44,697 nucleotides of DNA, from positions 1 to 44,697 of the forward strand of contig JAFRVD010000045.1 of the NCBI GenBank assembly GCA_017441825.1, given 5' to 3'. This DNA is from Lachnospiraceae bacterium. Its GTDB lineage: Bacteria; Bacillota; Clostridia; Lachnospirales; Lachnospiraceae. The translations under genes and the position numbers were made by a program. The notes under the pieces were generated by a model that made no database searches, was not told where the DNA came from, and saw only the letters and a program-made list of their open reading frames with translations. Position 1 is the stretch's first letter. Every line of letters begins with the position of its first letter. Below are positions 43,094 through 44,697 of the stretch, one piece after another.

Positions 43094-43935
43094 GAGAAGT
43101 TATTACCGCGGAGCACGCCGGCTTCTGCTTCGGCGTGGAACGGGCGGTGCGGATGGCGATGGACGCTTCCGAGGGGGACCTCCCGGTTTACACGCTGGGC
43201 CCGGTCGTCCACAACGAGGAAGTCCTTAAGACACTTTCGGATAAAGGCGTCCGTGTGGTCACGGAGGAGGAGCTTTCAGCGCTTCCCGAAGGGATCCTGA
43301 TCATCAGGGCCCACGGCATTTCCAAGGCGCTTTCGGAGAAACTCTTAAGCCTGCCTCTTCACGTGCAGGACGCGACGTGCCCGTTTGTTAAAAAAATACA
43401 CCGGATCGTCGCGGAACACGCGGCGCTCGGAGAATGGATCATCATAGTGGGAGACCCGGATCATCCGGAGGTCCGCGGGATCATGGGATGGGCCGGAGAA
43501 CACGTTTTCACGGTCAATTCTGAAAAAGAATGGGATTTAATGACGATTCCGCTTGGACAGAAATACTGTATTGTCTCACAGACCACGTTCAACGATAAAA
43601 AATTTAAAATAATTGTTGAAAATATTATTGACAAAGGCTATAATGTCGTTACAGTGAATACTATATGCAATGCTACAAGGGACAGGCAGGAGGAAGCCCG
43701 GGCACTTTCAGAGCGCGCAGACGTCATGATCGTCATCGGGGACCCCGCGTCGTCCAATTCGCAGAAGCTTTATAGTATCTGTAAAGAAAGATGTAATCAC
43801 ACATATTTTATTCAAACAGCAGATGATCTGCATTGTGAGTGGTATCAGGATGTAAAGTGCGTGGGGATTACAGCCGGGGCTTCTACCCCAAAGAATATTA
43901 TCCAGGAGGTTCAAACGAATGTCAGAAAGTTTTGA
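43090..43935 (+). CDS. ispH: 4-hydroxy-3-methylbut-2-enyl diphosphate reductase
   Basis: The last step of the MEP isoprenoid pathway, producing IPP and DMAPP with a 4Fe-4S cluster. At 281 aa the cluster cysteines C13, C97 and C193 are present, together with TLGPVVHNEEV, RAHGIS, DATCPFVKKIH and GDPASSNSQKL. It is a separate protein: rpsA starts 17 bp before its stop in another frame. In many clostridia the two are fused. Bases of about 43590-43670 and 43770-43860 are noticeably AT-rich compared with neighbours. Confidence 0.97.
   Translation: MREVITAEHAGFCFGVERAVRMAMDASEGDLPVYTLGPVVHNEEVLKTLSDKGVRVVTEEELSALPEGILIIRAHGISKALSEKLLSLPLHVQDATCPFVKKIHRIVAEHAALGEWIIIVGDPDHPEVRGIMGWAGEHVFTVNSEKEWDLMTIPLGQKYCIVSQTTFNDKKFKIIVENIIDKGYNVVTVNTICNATRDRQEEARALSERADVMIVIGDPASSNSQKLYSICKERCNHTYFIQTADDLHCEWYQDVKCVGITAGASTPKNIIQEVQTNVRKF
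43616..43644 (+). promoter_or_regulatory. Internal promoter inside ispH, probably for rpsA
   Basis: TTGAAA (43616-43621), exactly 17 bp, TATAAT (43639-43644), in an AT-rich patch of the coding sequence. It is about 275 bp ahead of the rpsA start. Confidence 0.55.
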
Positions 43936-44697
43936 ACAGATGCTTAATGAATCGTTAAAGACAACGATCAGAAGCGGAGAGGTTGTAAAAGGCACTGTCA
44001 TCGCTGTTAAAGAGAATGAGATCGTGTTGAACATCGGCTACAAGGCTGACGGAATCATTCAGAAGAAAGAGTTCACCAACGAAGACGGCGCAGATCTTGC
44101 AAGCCTTGTCAACGTAGGTGATGAGATCGAAGCAAAGGTCATTAAGGTCAATGATGGCGAAGGCCAGGTACAGCTTTCCACACGCAGGATGCGTGTTGAG
44201 AAGACCAGCCAGGTGCTGGAAGATGCGTTCAACAACGGCACAGTCCTCAAGTCAACAGTTGATGAAGTCGTCAAGGGCGGTCTCACAACGACCATTGACG
44301 AGGTGAAGGTCTTTATTCCGGCAAGCCTTGTTTCAGACGTATTTGAGAAGAATCTTGCGAAGTATGAAGGTCAGGAGATCGAATTCCTGCTGACTGAATA
44401 TAATCCGAGAAAGCACCGCATCATCGGCGACAGAAAGCAGCTGATCGTTAAGAGCAAGAAGGAAGCGCTTGAGCAGCTTCTTTCCCGCGTGAATGTTGGC
44501 GACACCGTTGAAGGCACCGTGAAGAACGTTACCGACTTCGGCGCGTTCATCGACCTTGGCGGCGCAGACGGCCTGCTCCACATCTCAGAAATGAGCTGGG
44601 GCCGTATCGAAAGCCCGAAGAAGGTTTTCACCACCGGCCAGACCGTAAGAGCGTTCATCAAGAACATCGACGGCAGCAAGATCGCGTTGTCCTGCAA
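43919..44697 (+). CDS. rpsA: Ribosomal protein S1 (3' truncated by window edge)
   Basis: S1 binds mRNA and helps initiation on structured messages. The frame opens at ATG 43919 behind CAGGAGG (about 43902-43909) and runs off the window after 259 codons. It shows S1/OB domains: GEVVKGTVIAVKENEIVLNI near residue 20, a second at about 100-165, and the start of a third, GDTVEGTVKNVTDFGAFIDL near 202, with LLHISEMSWGRI. It overlaps ispH by 17 bp in the +1 frame, so it is not a fusion here. Gram-positive S1 homologues vary in number of domains, and the total length cannot be seen. Confidence 0.92.
   Translation, partial: MSESFEQMLNESLKTTIRSGEVVKGTVIAVKENEIVLNIGYKADGIIQKKEFTNEDGADLASLVNVGDEIEAKVIKVNDGEGQVQLSTRRMRVEKTSQVLEDAFNNGTVLKSTVDEVVKGGLTTTIDEVKVFIPASLVSDVFEKNLAKYEGQEIEFLLTEYNPRKHRIIGDRKQLIVKSKKEALEQLLSRVNVGDTVEGTVKNVTDFGAFIDLGGADGLLHISEMSWGRIESPKKVFTTGQTVRAFIKNIDGSKIALSC

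Noticed and set aside
43610-43645. TTGACA followed by TATAAT inside ispH with a 5-bp spacer
   Set aside because: The TTGACA at about 43628 is too close to the TATAAT to form a promoter; TTGAAA at 43616 with a 17-bp spacer is the sensible pair.
43880-43935. ispH-rpsA gene fusion as in many clostridia
   Set aside because: The S1 frame begins at its own ATG at 43919 with AGGAGG upstream and is in a different frame from ispH, so they are separate proteins here.

Overview
The window is gene-dense, almost entirely + strand chromosomal DNA of a Gram-positive Clostridia-type bacterium, most likely a Lachnospiraceae-like Firmicute. The evidence is a PyrR-type attenuator, a PASTA-domain Ser/Thr kinase, a BmpA-type nucleoside ABC transporter, the priA-def-fmt-rsmB-rlmN-prpC-prkC-rsgA-rpe cluster, strong AGGAGG ribosome binding sites, TTGACA/TATAAT promoters and ferredoxin-linked ketoacid metabolism. 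By eye the GC content is in the mid-50s. I cannot name a genus. I saw no tRNA, rRNA, CRISPR array, prophage or insertion sequence.

Region 1 (1-9238) is nucleoside and pyrimidine salvage. It holds the end of a nucleoside ABC importer (one ATPase and two permeases), thymidine kinase, deoxyribose-phosphate aldolase and an unusual phosphopentomutase-cytidine deaminase fusion. These are followed by upp on its own promoter, then pyrR and a uracil permease behind a readable PyrR attenuator.

Region 2 (9239-15812) is the most interesting part. A consensus promoter drives a 25-codon leader ORF containing YYYF. The leader is followed by a possible antiterminator helix and a perfect 20-bp terminator stem. 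Behind these lie an acyl-CoA ligase, both subunits of indolepyruvate:ferredoxin oxidoreductase and a PLP aminotransferase. Together they can be read as a pathway recovering aromatic amino acids from aryl acetates, controlled by ribosome-mediated attenuation in response to Tyr/Phe supply. A sugar-acid kinase (dgoK-like) sits at the end of the unit, and a KDPG-type aldolase follows the next terminator.

Region 3 (16517-18487) has an orphan solute-binding-type lipoprotein, whose ribosome binding site lies in a hairpin, and a hairpin-rich intergenic repeat. Region 4 (18458-30413) is a long housekeeping operon: replication restart (priA), N-terminal formyl-Met processing (def, fmt), RNA methylation (rsmB, rlmN), PP2C phosphatase and PASTA kinase signalling, ribosome assembly GTPase (rsgA), rpe and a parvulin-like lipoprotein.

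Region 5 (30414-37337) holds comEA and comEC, separated by a two-component system and a GerM-domain lipoprotein in an arrangement resembling actinobacterial MtrA-MtrB-LpqB, then holA. comEC seems to start at an AUU codon. Region 6 (37338-44697) runs murC, an SH3-NlpC/P60 peptidase, a rhomboid-fold protein without catalytic residues, a BaiN/HI0933-type flavoprotein, cmk, ispH and the start of rpsA. These are mostly coupled by overlaps, and a good promoter for rpsA lies inside ispH.
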